Positions 1 through 13,000 of a stretch of 64,000 nucleotides of DNA are shown one piece after another; position 1 is the stretch's first letter; each line of letters starts with the position of its first letter. Location: the NCBI RefSeq assembly GCF_030463565.1, contig NC_134648.1, forward strand, positions 73,796,513 through 73,860,512, given 5' to 3'. A model generated the notes under the pieces. It was not told the DNA's origin and made no database searches. It saw nothing but the letters and a program-made list of their open reading frames with translations. The position numbers and the translations under genes were made by a program. Source of the DNA: Pelecanus crispus. Its lineage: Eukaryota; Chordata; Aves; Pelecaniformes; Pelecanidae.

Positions 1-2890
1 ATTTTGCTGATTTCTCAGTTCCCAATGCCTACATGCTGGATTTGGAATGGGGAGAGAAGGCTTCTGTGCACCTTGGTTCAAGCTCTTCACTGAAGAGCTG
101 CAACGAGGGTGATGCAGGCACCTCGTAGAGTTCTGCTGCACCCAGGGTGGTGGGAAGGGTGGAGGAGCAGTGTTCAGACCATCTGGCTTGGTGCTTAACC
201 AGAGAGACCAGGTTCTGTCAGCGGCAGAAGACTCCTAACCACCATTCACCAGCCACAGAAGCCTAGTCTCTACGGTGGGCACCCTCCAAACCTGGACAAC
301 AGGAACACTTCCTTTTGCCAGGATCAAGTCAGCCAGTACAAATGCCTACCTCAGCATCTCTCTCACCGAGAGAGGAGTTTGCTGGACTTTGGTGGATAAC
401 CACAAGCCACAGCATCCCTCTGTATCTCAGGGACCAGGTCTCTACTGGTTTAGGGATGCCACCTTCTCTTCTGCTGTCCAACAGAAATGACTCCAGAGTG
501 TGAGAAGGGTCTTCAGGGTACGTCTGTATCTCCTTGTTCTTCTGAGAATCACCAGGTCCTTCAGAGTCCCGGGCAGAGGGACTGCTGTGCTGGCACTGTA
601 GTCCTGCTGATGTTGCTCTTTAGAACCACAAACGATGCCTTGGATGTCACCCGTGACACCTATATGAGATCTGTGACACAGAGCAGAACAAATGGTGGAA
701 AGAAACCTAAGAAAATTATCAAAACTCTACTGAAGAGTTAGCAAACCCCTGCTGATTACGGCTGCTGTCCGTGTGTGCAATAATAGTCAAAACCAATTTC
801 ACTCTCTTCAGTGATCACTAGTGGATGCTCCCAAGGGGTCAGCAGTGAGGGGAAGCCCAGGCACTAGGTTTCCATCTTGCAACCTACAGCGGTGGCTGAA
901 ATGCATACGGAAAGAGAAGAATATGAAAAGAAAGAAGGAATAATTGGCCTTGTCACCTCATATTACTTGCCACATCAGCATGTGTTCTCCAAATGAATAA
1001 TGCTTGTTTCACAGTTCATGGTAAATATGGTGATGCTGAACATTTGGAGTTCTTCTTATAAACAAAATCAAATTAATGTATTGAATGAGTATGAAGTGGT
1101 TAAGTACACATGCACCACACAGGTCTTATACAAGACATCAGTAAAACACTGGCAGCTGAATCATTAATCACTTGTCAAAGGTTAAAACAGTAGAGCCTCC
1201 AGTAAAAATGCACAGTATTTTATGCAGCACAGGGTCCATAATGGATAAAAAATTCATCCCGTTTCTGCCCTCGTTAATAGAATGCGAGAACTGTGCATCT
1301 ACAGAATCTATAAATAAACGAGCAAGGCTGAGTTGCTCCTACTGTACTTAATGGTCGGAAATTGCATGAAAGAGTTGCTCAGGCAGCCAGTGACCTTGAG
1401 AAGCTGATGTGAAGAGAATACATAGGGGTTGATTGTGCTCGCCGGAGGTGGGCTCCTGCGCGAGGTTATCGCAGCAAATACACAGCAGAGCGGCAATTTT
1501 CTGATTTGTATTATGGAAAGTCAGAGTGTAGCTCACATGAACTGAACTGAACTACACATGGATTGGATTATTATTCTTATTTATTTATATTTATACAGAA
1601 AACGAAAGTGCTGCATGGATCAATAGAGTTTGTATTCTCAGAGCGAAACACAAAACCTGGCTCTGTTGAAACAACTACTGAACTTCATTGGGCACCCACT
1701 CTCACCCTTATTTATTTGTTCCACTTCCATTAAATGCCTCAGAGCTTTTGCTATTAAATGAATCCCTGCTGACTAAGGCAAGGGCCAGACAGTTTGTTAA
1801 CACACAGGCAACCGCTCCTCTCCGCAGCGCTTCACTGTTTTGGGCACTCGCTAGCCATTCCCCCCTGCCCATACACGCGGAGGCGGGCAGAATTCCTAAC
1901 ACATTTGGGAGAAGAGCTTCAAGTTGAATTTGCGATCCCTGCCTGGGCGCTCCCTGCCACAGCCCCACAGTGCCCATGCCTGACCCTGCTCCCTGGCCGG
2001 GAAAACATTTGATAAAAGGAGGATACCATTATATCTAAGGAATTTACTTGGTGTTTCCCATTGTAGTACCTTGTTTTCATTGCTTAGACCTTGGACAAGC
2101 TTTCGGCATCTTAGTTTACATTTTGTGTGCTAGGTCAGTCCCAAGCTGATTTTTCTGGAACATTTCCACTGCAATAAGTAGGCTATTTCTGAGAACGATA
2201 GCAGATGAAAACATGAGGGAGGGTGAAGCCAGGGTCTGGCTGATTTGCTGGGAAGATGGGGATGGGAACTGGAAGAGAAAGGAGGGAACAGGGTTGAGAA
2301 ACCTGGATGGACCAGGCTTATTTATAGAAAAGTGCAGGGACTGGAATGATGAAGAAGGATGAAGACAAGCAAAGAGAAGTCAAAAGCTCATGACTTTGGG
2401 GGAGAAGTGCAGTGCTTACTGGACCACAGTCTCCAAGATCCCTGCGCCTCACCATTTGCTGGCATCCCACGGTAACATGCACGCCCTGCTCCCCTCAAGT
2501 GCTGGTGTGCAAATCAGCCTTCTGCTCCCTTAGCTCTGCTAGCGACACAAATCTGTACACGGATCTAAATGTCTCAGCTGTGCTGCTCGATTTAAATAAA
2601 GGCTGTATCACAACGCATATCTCACCCCGGTTTGTTCAGAGGGAAGTCTTTCAGTGACCATGTTACGCACAGACGAGCAGATCTAATTAAAGCTGTTTGA
2701 AGGAGCGGCAGAGATCTGTGCAGAGGCGGAAAAGGTCACAAGGCTGTGAGCATCAATGGGACAACTGAATTTATTTTTCCACAAACACAACAACTAATAA
2801 AGAACCTTCAATAAGGTCATAAATCAAGTGTTAAAATTTGAGCGTACATACTGGTCTTGTATAACTTGCCTAGACCCCTGTTGCATATGT
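1..2890. other. Non-genic DNA
   Basis: No gene, RNA or recognisable repeat. ORFs are all under 90 codons and overlap on both strands. About 1000-1200 is AT-rich with homeodomain-like TTAATG and TCATTAATCA motifs and could be conserved regulatory DNA, but nothing proves it. Confidence 0.6.
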
Positions 2891-3287
2891 AATCATAGAA
2901 TCCTAGAACCGTTGAGGTTGGAAAAGCCCTTTAAGATCATCCAGTCCAACCAGTAACCTACACTACCAAGTCCACACTAAACCAATCAAGGGTAGACCAG
3001 ACTAAACCATGTCCCAGAGAGCCACCTCTGCCCGTTTTTTGAACACTTCCAGGGATGGGGACTCCACCACCTCTCTGGGCAGCCTCTTCCAATGCTTGAC
3101 CACCCTTTCCATGAAGAAATTTTTCCTAATTTCCAACCTAAAGCTCCCCTGGCGCAGCTTGAGCCCATTTCCTCTCGTCCTATTGCTAACTACTTGGGAG
3201 AAGAGACCAACACCCACCTCACTACCCCCTCCTGTCAGGCAGTTGTAGAGAGCGATAAGGTCTCCCCTCAGCCTCCTCTTCTCTAGA
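2891..3287 (-). mobile_element. CR1 LINE, 3' fragment
   Basis: Reverse-strand copy of the CR1 3' end. Read on the minus strand it encodes [20 protein letters not shown], then [17 protein letters not shown], the standard C-terminus of CR1 ORF2. It ends in the family's 3' UTR (TTGGACTGGATGATCTTAAA type) and tail at about 2891. It is 5'-truncated at about 3287, where it abuts the 3' tail of an older CR1. Confidence 0.93.
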
Positions 3288-3295
3288 TGGGTTAG

Positions 3296-4760
3296 CATCA
3301 CAGGATCATAGAATAACTGAGGTTGGCAGGTCTCTAGTCCCACCTCCTGCTGAAGCAGGGTCAGCTGGGAGGTCAGACCAGATTCCTCAAGGTTTTATTC
3401 AGTCAGATCTTGAAAATCTTCAAGGATGGAGACTGTACAATGTCTCTGGGCAAGCTGTTCCTCTCCTGGACTGTCCCCATGGGAGTACAGCCTATTAACC
3501 ACCACCACCCTCTGAGCCCAAGCATCCAGCCAGGCTTTTATTCAACTATTTGTCCACCCACTCAGACTGTAATGTCCAGACCTGGAAACACGCATATTGT
3601 AGGACAGAAGAATATTGTGTTAAAAACATTGCTAAAGTCAAGGTAACTGCCACCTGCTCCACTCCTTTTGTCTGCACATCCAGTCATTTTTTCATAGAAG
3701 ATCATCAGATTGGTCAGGTGTAATGCCACCTTCTCCTTCATGTGCCAGAAGTACGGTCCAAGATAACTCGCTCCATGATTTTCCCAGGGATAGCTCCCTG
3801 GATTGTTCTTTCAGCCTTTTTTGAATATGAAGGCTTTTCTGAAGATGGCTACAACATCTGTCTTTCTCTAGTTGCAAAAGAACTCCCCTGATCACCACAA
3901 CTTTTCAAAGATGATAGAGAGCAGCCTCGCCAGGACATCACCCAATTCTCTCAGCACTTTTGGATGCATCCCATCTGGTCCCATGGACTCGTATGGATCA
4001 ATTTTTCACAAGCAATCCCTGAATAGATAGTGGATAACACTGTTGATTGTTTTTCTCCTCCTTGAACCCCTTCACTATGCACAGAGGCCCAGGAGACCTT
4101 GCTGGTAAAAACAGAAGCAAAGAAGGCATGGAGTGCCTCAGCCTCATCTGTGTCTGCTGTCCCTGAATCAGCCACCCCATCCAGCAACTGGCTCAGATGT
4201 TCCTTCTTCAGCTTATTATTGCTGATCTAATAGTAGAAGCTCTTCTTGTCCTTGACATCCCTTGCAAGTCTCAACTCCAGCTGGCATTTGGCTTTCCTGA
4301 TACCATCCCTCCAGGCCCAGACAGTATTTCTCAATCCCTCCTTTATAGCCTGGCCCTGCTTCTACCTCCTGTATGCTGCCTTTCTGCACAGGAGCCCCGT
4401 CCTGGCTTCCCTGCTTAGCCAAGCTGGTCTTGTCTTCTGATGCCTCTCCTTCTCTTCCCTAGTATGGGGATGGACAGTTCTTGTGCTTGAAGGGTGCTCT
4501 CCCGCCAGCTTCTTTGAACACCTTTGTCCTTCAGAGCTGCTTCCCATGGGATCTCGCCTACCAGTTTCCCCAATAAACCAAAATCTGCTCTCCTGAAGTC
4601 CAGGCTCTGTATTGTGATACTCATGCATCACTTCCTTCATGATCTTGAATATTTCCTGGTTGGTTCAGACAAGGCTGCCATTGATTACCACATCCCCATT
4701 AGCAGTAGCTGAGCTCTGTAAGACCCTGATCATATTCCACAAGGCTGAGCAGACTGGGAC
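3296..4760 (-). mobile_element. Old, decayed CR1 LINE copy
   Basis: A much older minus-strand CR1. Its tail reads ATTCTATGATCCTGTG on the minus strand at about 3296-3311. Fragments of ORF2 are visible with many stops and frameshifts: DEAEALHAFFASVFTSKVS (about 4090-4140), GPDGMHPKVLRELGDVLA (about 3930-3980), and TNLMIFYEKM with YLDFSNVFNTI (about 3560-3710). These are landmarks between endonuclease and reverse transcriptase. The 5' limit is uncertain (4,700-4,880). Short ORFs inside it on both strands are by-products. Confidence 0.75.
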
Positions 4761-5924
4761 TGCATTCATCAGTGGCTTTAATGTTCATAAAGAAGTAGTC
4801 TTTAATGACATTATCACTTTTTCTTTTTTTTCCCCCACAAGGTCAAGACCCTGCAGTGATAAAGCAATTAGGAATGCATACCATTAAGCTGTGCCCATTT
4901 CAAGATCTAAGAATTCAGTTTTACTAAAATGCAAACCAGAAAATTACAAGAACACAAACCAGAGTTGAAAGAATGTAGACTCTAAAATGCCGCCGCCTTG
5001 CCAGTTTCCAGAGATAAAGTTAAAGCATGCACTTCCTCTCTGCTGGCACTCCAAACTTTGCCTGGGGTTTGCAAGTCAAGTTAGGTTTTTGTTGACTCAT
5101 GTATCTGCAGGGAACCATGACCGCAAGTCAAATTCTTCTCTCTCACAAGCAGATTCTCAGTAGCCTTTGGAGACACCAGAGGAAGCTGACACAACACCTC
5201 TTCTCCATTTTTTGCTCCAGAAACTTTATTTCCATCTGCCTTCTGCCCAACCGTGTCTTAGAAAACAGTAACTACGAACTCCTTCCGCCGTTCCTACAAT
5301 GGGAATGTTACACATCAGTGGGGAAATGGCACTCTGTGGACATCCAGAAAGATAAAGCTGCTTTCCCCCTGAAGCCTACTGCTGACTGCAGCACTGCCTG
5401 CAGGCTCTCTGAATTAGTCACAGCAACAACTCTGGCTCCTGCAAGGAGATCTGGTAATCTCCTGCTCTCTCAGGGCACTGTCTAATTTTGGAATGTCAGT
5501 TCCAATCCAACAACTGTCTCTTCAAACCAGCAAGATAAACGTTAACCCTTGGTTAACAAATGTCAACCCTTTGCAAGACAAATGTTAACCTTTCACTGAG
5601 TCTTATCCCTTGAATTTAGAGTGAAACTGGAATGCTTAAAATACTTTGCAATAGCCAGGAAAAGAAGCATTTTAATGCTTGCAGATGTAAACTTAAGTTT
5701 CCCAAACACGTGGAAAACAAAGACATCCCCAAATACTGAATGCCACGAAGATGGTCGGCATGGCACAGTGGGACGGGCGGTAATACGTGCATCATTAGTA
5801 GATGACTTTGGGATGGTCACTCTTGTACCCCTAGCTAGGCTCCTCTTCTAAAAGATGCTGAAAGAAAGGATTAGTGACACTGGACTCACTTGTAGCAATT
5901 GCAGGTGGCAAGGCCTGCCCAGAT
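4761..5924. other. Non-genic DNA between CR1 copies
   Basis: Nothing supportable. A 128-codon frame at 5099-5485 has no family resemblance. At about 5535-5595 a short imperfect repeat of GTTAACCCTT/GTCAACCCTTTGCAAGAC-type units occurs three times. Confidence 0.6.
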
Positions 5925-6669
5925 CCAGGTATCTGGCTGGAAAGCTGCCTGGCCGAAAAGGAGCTGGGGGTGTTGGTCGACAGCGGCTGAACATGAGCCA
6001 GCAGTGTGCCCAGGTGGCCAAGAAGGCCAACAGCATCCTGGCTTGTGTCAGGAACAGTGTGGCCAGCAGGAGCAGGGAGGTGATTGTGCCCCTGTGCTCG
6101 GCGCTGGGGAGGCCGCACCTGGAATGCTGTGTCCAGTTTTGGGCCCCTCAGCACAAGAAGGACATTGGGGTGCTGGAGCGTGTCCAGAGAAGGGCAGCGG
6201 AGCTGGGGCAGGGTCTGGAGCACAGGGCTGGTGGGGAGCGGCTGAGGGAGCTGGGGGTGTTCAGCCTGGAGAAGAGGAGGCTGAGGGGAGACCTCATCGC
6301 TCTCTACAACTGCCTGACAGGAGGGGGCAGGGAGGGGGTGTTGGGCTCTTCTCCCATGGAGTTAGTGATAGGACGAGAGGAAATGGGCTCAAGCTGCATC
6401 AGGGGAGGTTTAGGTTGGAAATTAGGAAAAATTTCTTTCCGGAAAGGGTGGTCAAGCATTGGAACAGGCTGCCCAGAGAGGTGGGGGAGTCCCCATCCCT
6501 GGAAGTGTTCAAAAAACGGGCAGAGGTGGCACTTGGGGACATGGTTCAGTCTGGTCTACCCTTGATTGATTTAGTGTGGACTTGGGCAGTGTAGGTTACT
6601 GGTTGGACTGGATGATCTTAAAGGTCTTTTCCAACCTAAACGGTTCTATGATTCTATGATTCTATGATC
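5925..6669 (+). mobile_element. CR1 LINE, 3' 0.75 kb
   Basis: Plus-strand copy starting in ORF2 ([10 protein letters not shown]-like, with one frame interruption) and continuing through [19 protein letters not shown], then [20 protein letters not shown] and [20 protein letters not shown]. The 3' UTR and tandem ATTCTATG tail run to 6669. Two overlapping long frames (236 and 231 codons) result from the lightly decayed LINE sequence, not from a host gene. Confidence 0.95.
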
Positions 6670-9600
6670 TGTATTATAGGGCTCTTCCAACAACAGACTG
6701 GTCATTACATTGTGCCGTTGCCAAAATCATTCTTCTTTTCCCAGGCAACATAGATCTTACTGAGACAGAAATGACTGCCCATTCACAGTTTACAGCTATC
6801 ACAGGCTTTTTATGATCATTGCGCTTCTTTCTGATACTTGCACTATTACGAGCTTTAGTGCCAGTCCAAATTAAATTCATTTTACAATATGTATTTATTT
6901 TTCCTGCTTCTTAATAGAACAATTGGAAACCTACCGGACACTTTGAACAACAATGCTATTTTTTCTTTATGGCAACAACACGGGTTCTTTGCCTTTCTTT
7001 TTTCAGGGAGAACAGTCAGCAAGGGTAGCACCTCAGCTTGCACAAAAATGAAATTTTTAACGTACTGATTGCACACAAAACTATTCAGCAGTTTAGCATT
7101 TCCAAGCTGTCATTTTGTCACACTACTGTCTGTTAATTACATTTATAATTCCCTATACATAGGGGTGCGTGGGAGGGGGTGCAGAAATTGAGTATCGAGT
7201 GAAATTTACTTTGTCTCCCATGTAGTGAGCAAATAAAACTTTGCTTATCTTATTGTGATTTCACGACCCACAGCATGAGCTGGTGAAAAAATCCTCAGTA
7301 ATGTTACTTACTGCTAACACAGAGTGCTGGCTATTCCTTTAATCTTTGTTATGCCCAAGACAGTAGAAAGGCTGCAGAACGCATGGCTGGGAACACAGAG
7401 TCTTTGTGCCTGGAAGAGCACCAGTGCTGCTTCCAGACTGAACAGTTCCCGCACTGCTCTCCCTTCGCTCTTCCCTCTCCACACCTTAAGTATATCCGTG
7501 CCAGTTCTTTCATAATAACCGTTTTTACAGCTGTTTCCCAGTCTTAAGTGATAAGCATACTTGTGATACTCCGGCGATTTCCTACAGGTACCCCAAATGA
7601 TTTGGGGAGAGAGAATACACTGAGATGAGGAGAACGTTGGGAGGAAACAATCTCCTTATCATGCCAGATGCCACTATGAATAAAGACCTTGGAAGAAAAG
7701 CTATCATTAATGCTGCTTAGGTGATGTTGTTTTTGCAGGTGTGCCAGCATCAGGGGAATACACTACAATGAATGTTGGTTTTCTCTGCTGAGGAAAGAAT
7801 AGGAGGAGTTGACAAAAGAGCTGGTGGAAATTCAAATCGGTCCCTTCCCATTTTGTTCAGAAATGGCTCCGTGTCCTCAGGAGTGGCGCACAGCCTGGTA
7901 TGGCTCAAATGAGGCATAACTCTGGCAGCCTAAGTGGATAAGCAAAAAGGAAGGAGCTTGTCCCACCATCATGGTTTCACTCCAAAGCATGTCTGCTGTC
8001 ACCACAGTGATGATTCAGCCCCACGTTCTGCGGCACTGAAGCCTGTAAACACACAGACAGTCTCAATGAACAAGAGTAAGGAAAGCGATCCTGGCGTTCA
8101 TTTTACAGAGAGAACGAATGCAGAGAGAAAGGAATCATCCAAAATACACTTGCTTTTATGCATTAGGTTACTGCCCCTGCCTCACAGGATTGCTAACATG
8201 CGCAGAGCACGTACCAAACTACCTGCCCACTCTCACATGAAGTCCTGCCGGTGCAAGGAACTGAGTCCAAGATTCAGACATCCCGCAACTGCTCTGACAA
8301 GTCCCATCCTCCCCCTGTTTCCAGGCTGCTCCGCTCCTGAGGACACAGAGCTACTTCCAAAAAAAACGTGATGGGGCTGTTTGGAATTTCCTATCTAATC
8401 TCTCACAAAAAAAAAAAAAAAAACCAACCCAAAACCCAAGTCAGAAAACATTCCCAGCAGCCACCAGCCACTGGTAGGAACCAGGGTCTGTCACCTCATC
8501 TTCCAGCTGCCAGAGCTCCTGCGTACGCTGTTGGCAGAGAAGACTCCCCGGCAGCTCCCTTTCTACGATGGGTCTAAAATAGCAATGTCATTTAGCTAAG
8601 CAAACTTCAGCTTATAGCATAATTAATGTGAGGCAGCCATGGAGATACCTTAGGACCAGCAACATTCACCAGTATTAAATCCTGCTGCCAGTGCACTGGG
8701 AAATAAGATAAAAATAGACTGAATCTGGTGGCAGCCAGCACTGCCTGAGTGAAGCAATCCCGACCGCATCCTACATTTCGGGGCTGCTAAGAGAACAAGA
8801 TGGCATATTTCTGCTCCCTCAGCTCTGTCTCTACCGCTCTTTGTGTTTAAAAGAAATACTGCGAGTGAAAGCTGAGGTAAATTGAGATTTCAGGGGGTTA
8901 CAAAGCAATAATTTCAGAGAAAAGCATGTACCATGAAGCTGCAATGTTCTCAAATCCTTCACAGCTGCGAAGGAAGGTAGCTGTTTGCCCAATTTAACTC
9001 ATAAACCCTGAGGAAAGAGATCTTACAAGGGATGCTCTCCTCACAGTAGGAAAACATAGATTTGATTTGTCAGCATCTGTATCAATCAAATGATAGTTCA
9101 TGCCTTCATTCTGCCAGAAGGGATCACTCTGAGGAACTCAAAGGGCACCATCCGGCAAGGTTTAAGCACTCGTGAAAATGAAGGCCGCCTCTTTACCGCA
9201 AAAGACACCTCTAAAGAACAAAAATACTTCCAAAAAATGATCGCTCATCACTTCCTAAAACAGAAGCCTTCAGTTCTGTAGCATCTAAAAGGGTAAAATT
9301 TCAGAATGCCTTTTTACATCTTTTGCTAATTCTTTAAAAAGAAGCCAGATAATAATTCAATAACTTTCTGTAGTTGGTCTAATATTCGAATCCTGCTCCT
9401 TTCCTTTTTTTGATTATCTATTCATAGGCAGAGCTGATTTGGTCTAGGTAGAGGGTAAGAATCAGGAATACTCCAAAAAAGCCAACCCCACCATGGATCA
9501 GTTCATGGGATGGAAAGGTCTGGAACACCATTCCAGGCTACTCAGCAAGGGACTGACCCAGGACCCAAAGCGTATCCTTTGCACACCCATCCCCACCTGC

Positions 9601-9689
9601 ACTGCAGAAGGGCACTGTGCCACGGCCACTCACCTTATGCACCACATTTTGCCTGCTTCAGAGTGCACAACCTGGAGTGCACAACTCTT
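6670..9689. other. Non-genic DNA
   Basis: No gene or transposon recognised. It contains an 18-base A run at about 8405-8422 and scattered small frames, the largest 145 codons at 7934-8371, none with family resemblance. Confidence 0.6.
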
Positions 9690-10088
9690 CTGGAGAAGAG
9701 GAGGCTGAGGGGAGACCTGATCACTCGCTACAACTGCCTGAAAGGAGGATGTAGTGAGGGGGGTGTTGGTCTCTTCTCCCAAGTAGTTAGCGATAGGACG
9801 AGAGGAAATGGGCTCAAGATGCACCAGGGGAGGTTTACGTTGGATATTAGGAAAAATTTCTTTATGGAAAGGGTGGTCAAGAATTGGAACAGGCTGCCCA
9901 GAGAGGTGGGGGAGTCCCCATCCCTGGAAGTGTTCAAAAAACGGGCAGAGGTGGCACTTGGGGACATGGTCCAGTCTGGTCTACCCTTGACTGGTTTAGT
10001 GTGGACTTGGTAGTGTAGGTTACTGGTTGGACTGGATGATCTTAAAGGTCTTTTCCAACCTAAACGATTCTATGATTCTATGATTCTA
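9690..10088 (+). mobile_element. CR1 LINE, 3' 0.4 kb
   Basis: Plus-strand 5'-truncated copy beginning at [20 protein letters not shown], then [20 protein letters not shown], ending in the usual 3' UTR and ATTCTATG tail at 10088. The 5' cut is at almost the same place as in the copy at 2891-3287, suggesting a common RT drop-off point. Confidence 0.95.
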
Positions 10089-13000
10089 ACCTCAGCCTAA
10101 TAGGTAGGTCAGATAATTGCTGCTTTGTTCCATCTGTCTCACAGAATAAACCCCCAATTAAACTAAGAACCATTACTATGTGGTTCTGCTGTTCTGAAAA
10201 GTACAAGAAAGCCCAAAGATCCATAATGTACCTGGCTCTGGCAAGGTTTTCATAATTAAACAGTTCTTCAGAGCATATCTTTTCTGCATTTACACAGAAA
10301 GACCCAAATGTTACAAAAACCTGATTGCTGCAGAGTAGCTCCATAGTATACAATGCAACAACAAAAACCTTACTTGGTATTAATCCCATTAATTATAGAA
10401 TTAAAACCACTACACAAACAAAGGTTTCCTTGTCCCAAACGTCTTTCAACTGTGCCCATTTTGCAAACATACTGAGCTTCAATTCAGTAAACAATAAAAC
10501 AAGATTAAAGCACACAGATACACTGCCAGGTCTTTATTTCTATCATTGTTAAGGTAGAAAGTTGACACCCTTAGCTAACTTGGAGCACCAAAACCAATGA
10601 CCAGTAAACTGTGTGTGCCATGAATAATTCACGAGTCCTTTCCAGGGTTTTTTGGCAGTTCTCTTGAAACCAACCCAAATAACGCAGGATGATGACAAAG
10701 GTGCATCATCTCTGTTGTTAAGATGTGAGCCTTATCTGCCTAGCCAGCTCATTTGTCTGAAAGCAATCATTGTCTCATGGATGGTTTGTATTCCTGGTGT
10801 CTGCTCTAGGAGCACGGCGTTATTTAGATCCACACTCGGTCTGAAGTTTGAAAATGAGCCACCACCGAGCTTCACAGCTACACAGTGCCCAAGCAAGCTG
10901 AGGCAGAACAGGCAGTCTGGCTCAGTATGTTCTAACTGGGTATTTCAGGAGCACAAATGGATGAAAACATCATCAAAAATAGAGAAGACTTTGGAACAAG
11001 TGAGACAAGAAACAGAGAATGCAAGAGACCAGGAACAGGAGAGAAGATTGCTGTAGACTTCCAGCCACAAACGCTGGCTGGTGACATCAACAGGGGGTTG
11101 TTACTGGCCTGGCCAGAGTGACCACAGTTAGACTTACTGATCAGTAGCCCAGAAGCAGGCTTGAAGCCTCACTCTGCCCGACGGCTGTCCTAGAGCATCT
11201 CCGGCGCAGGGCTGAGTGCCCGTGCTCTCAGGACTGCCCCACCTCAGGCAGCCTCTTCTGCACAAAATTGAGAGCCTCTAGGAAGTAGTTTCTGCGTGAC
11301 CTTTCTGCCCCACGATGTCTTCACAAGGACTGACAGAAGAGATGCAAACTTCACGCGGTGTTTTTTACATGGCTCCGTCTTGCACGAGGGCCTCCTCCTC
11401 CCAGTGACATGGGAAGGGACACAACGCCATTAAACACAATTAGTATTTGTATCGTAATAAACTGTTACGCAGTAGCTCAGTGTACAATCCAGCCCTAAAC
11501 AGAACATAGGACATTCGCGGTATGATACTGTCCCAAAAACCTATGAGAGCTGGGCTCTGCGAGTAGAGGTCTATGTTAATGACGTCTTCTTGACAGTGTG
11601 CATTTTCTGCCTAACCATTCCAGTTTTAACACAGCACTGTGTTACCAAAGCCCTTCTTAGCATTTGGCGGATGTAGGACTTGTCAAGAGGGTGTAAATAT
11701 ACTACTAATACTACTAAGGTATTTAGAAAAATCCAGACTAGAGCAAACTTCTCAGCAGAGCAAATTAGCCCCAACAGTCCTGAGTGCTAACACAGATACC
11801 TTGTGATGGCACCCGAGCTCTCGTGCACAGCAAGCAGGTATCAGCTTGACACTGAACTGCATTCCTATACCAACGCCTTCTTCCCAACTGCGCCGAAAAC
11901 GTATTTCATCTGAGCTCCTCCTGGCTGGGAGTAGGAACAAAGAGGAGGGATATTCTTGTGGTGCTACAGCTTCTTTTGGAAATGTAATAACAATTTTAGA
12001 AAAAGATTAAAGAGTGTTTTAATCAACTTCAAATGGAAAACAGATGTTGGCTTTAATAAAAATGAGTTATGAAAGAGAAGGGAATAACAAGAATTAATTA
12101 GAGAATGCTGAGAAAAGAAAGAAAATCCAGAAATCTGACATTTCCTCATAATTAGTTTATAGCTTAGCATCCCCTCAGGACAGGTGGATACTCTTTCTTT
12201 ACTTGTTTTTAATAAAGACAGTATCACATTGGTACCACCACCACCACAAGCACAGACCATTAGCTCTGTATCTTAGCAGTGTAAACACAGCCCACAAAGT
12301 CATCACTCCCGCACCTCTTCTTACAGCCAAGCACAGCGCCGGCAGCGCGCACATCTTCCGAACGCAGCGTTTGCAGTGCCTGGGTGCAAACTTCAGCGAC
12401 AGTAAAGGAGGAACAAGTTGCTCACACCAGGCTACCAGGTGAAAGGGAACATTGGTTCTGGTACTTTGGGGAGCAAGGTGATGGGTGATCAGCAGAGAAA
12501 AGAAATATTGCCAAATGAATGACGGAACGTGGACCGACTGCCTTTTTTCTGTAGCAACAGGAATAGACCCTATCGCAGGGCTCTGAACGACCTCCTCTAG
12601 CACAGTGGCTCCGTGCAGCAATAGGGAAGAAGGATCAGTAACAGGCATCACTGAAATTACAGACGCCGCGCTAGTCATTCTCTGCATAAACTGTAGTAGC
12701 TGCGGTAGTGCGGAGCTCTCTCCTCTAACACGGAGAAGCAGTCCATCACAAAATACCGGAATGGGAAAATGTTTGCGATAAAAGTGAAATGATATCCAGA
12801 AGCATCAGATGTAAAACCAGCATAGAAAGCTAAACTCACTGCTCGCTCTTCTAAAACACATGGGCTTGGAATAGAAGACAGGATGGCTGTAAAATATCGT
12901 ATGTAGAATCACGGAAGGGGAGGTTAAGAAGAAGTTAGGGGGGAGGTTAAGAAGCCGTTCAGAAGCACGGGACCTCCCCCATGGCAGGCGGCTTTTCCCA

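Noticed and set aside
5855-6594. Two overlapping plus-strand ORFs of 236 and 231 codons
   Set aside because: Both are frames of a CR1 3' fragment.
12199-12687. 162-codon minus-strand ORF
   Set aside because: It has no family resemblance or splice context, and a CCACCA run gives a poly-Trp stretch; chance frame.
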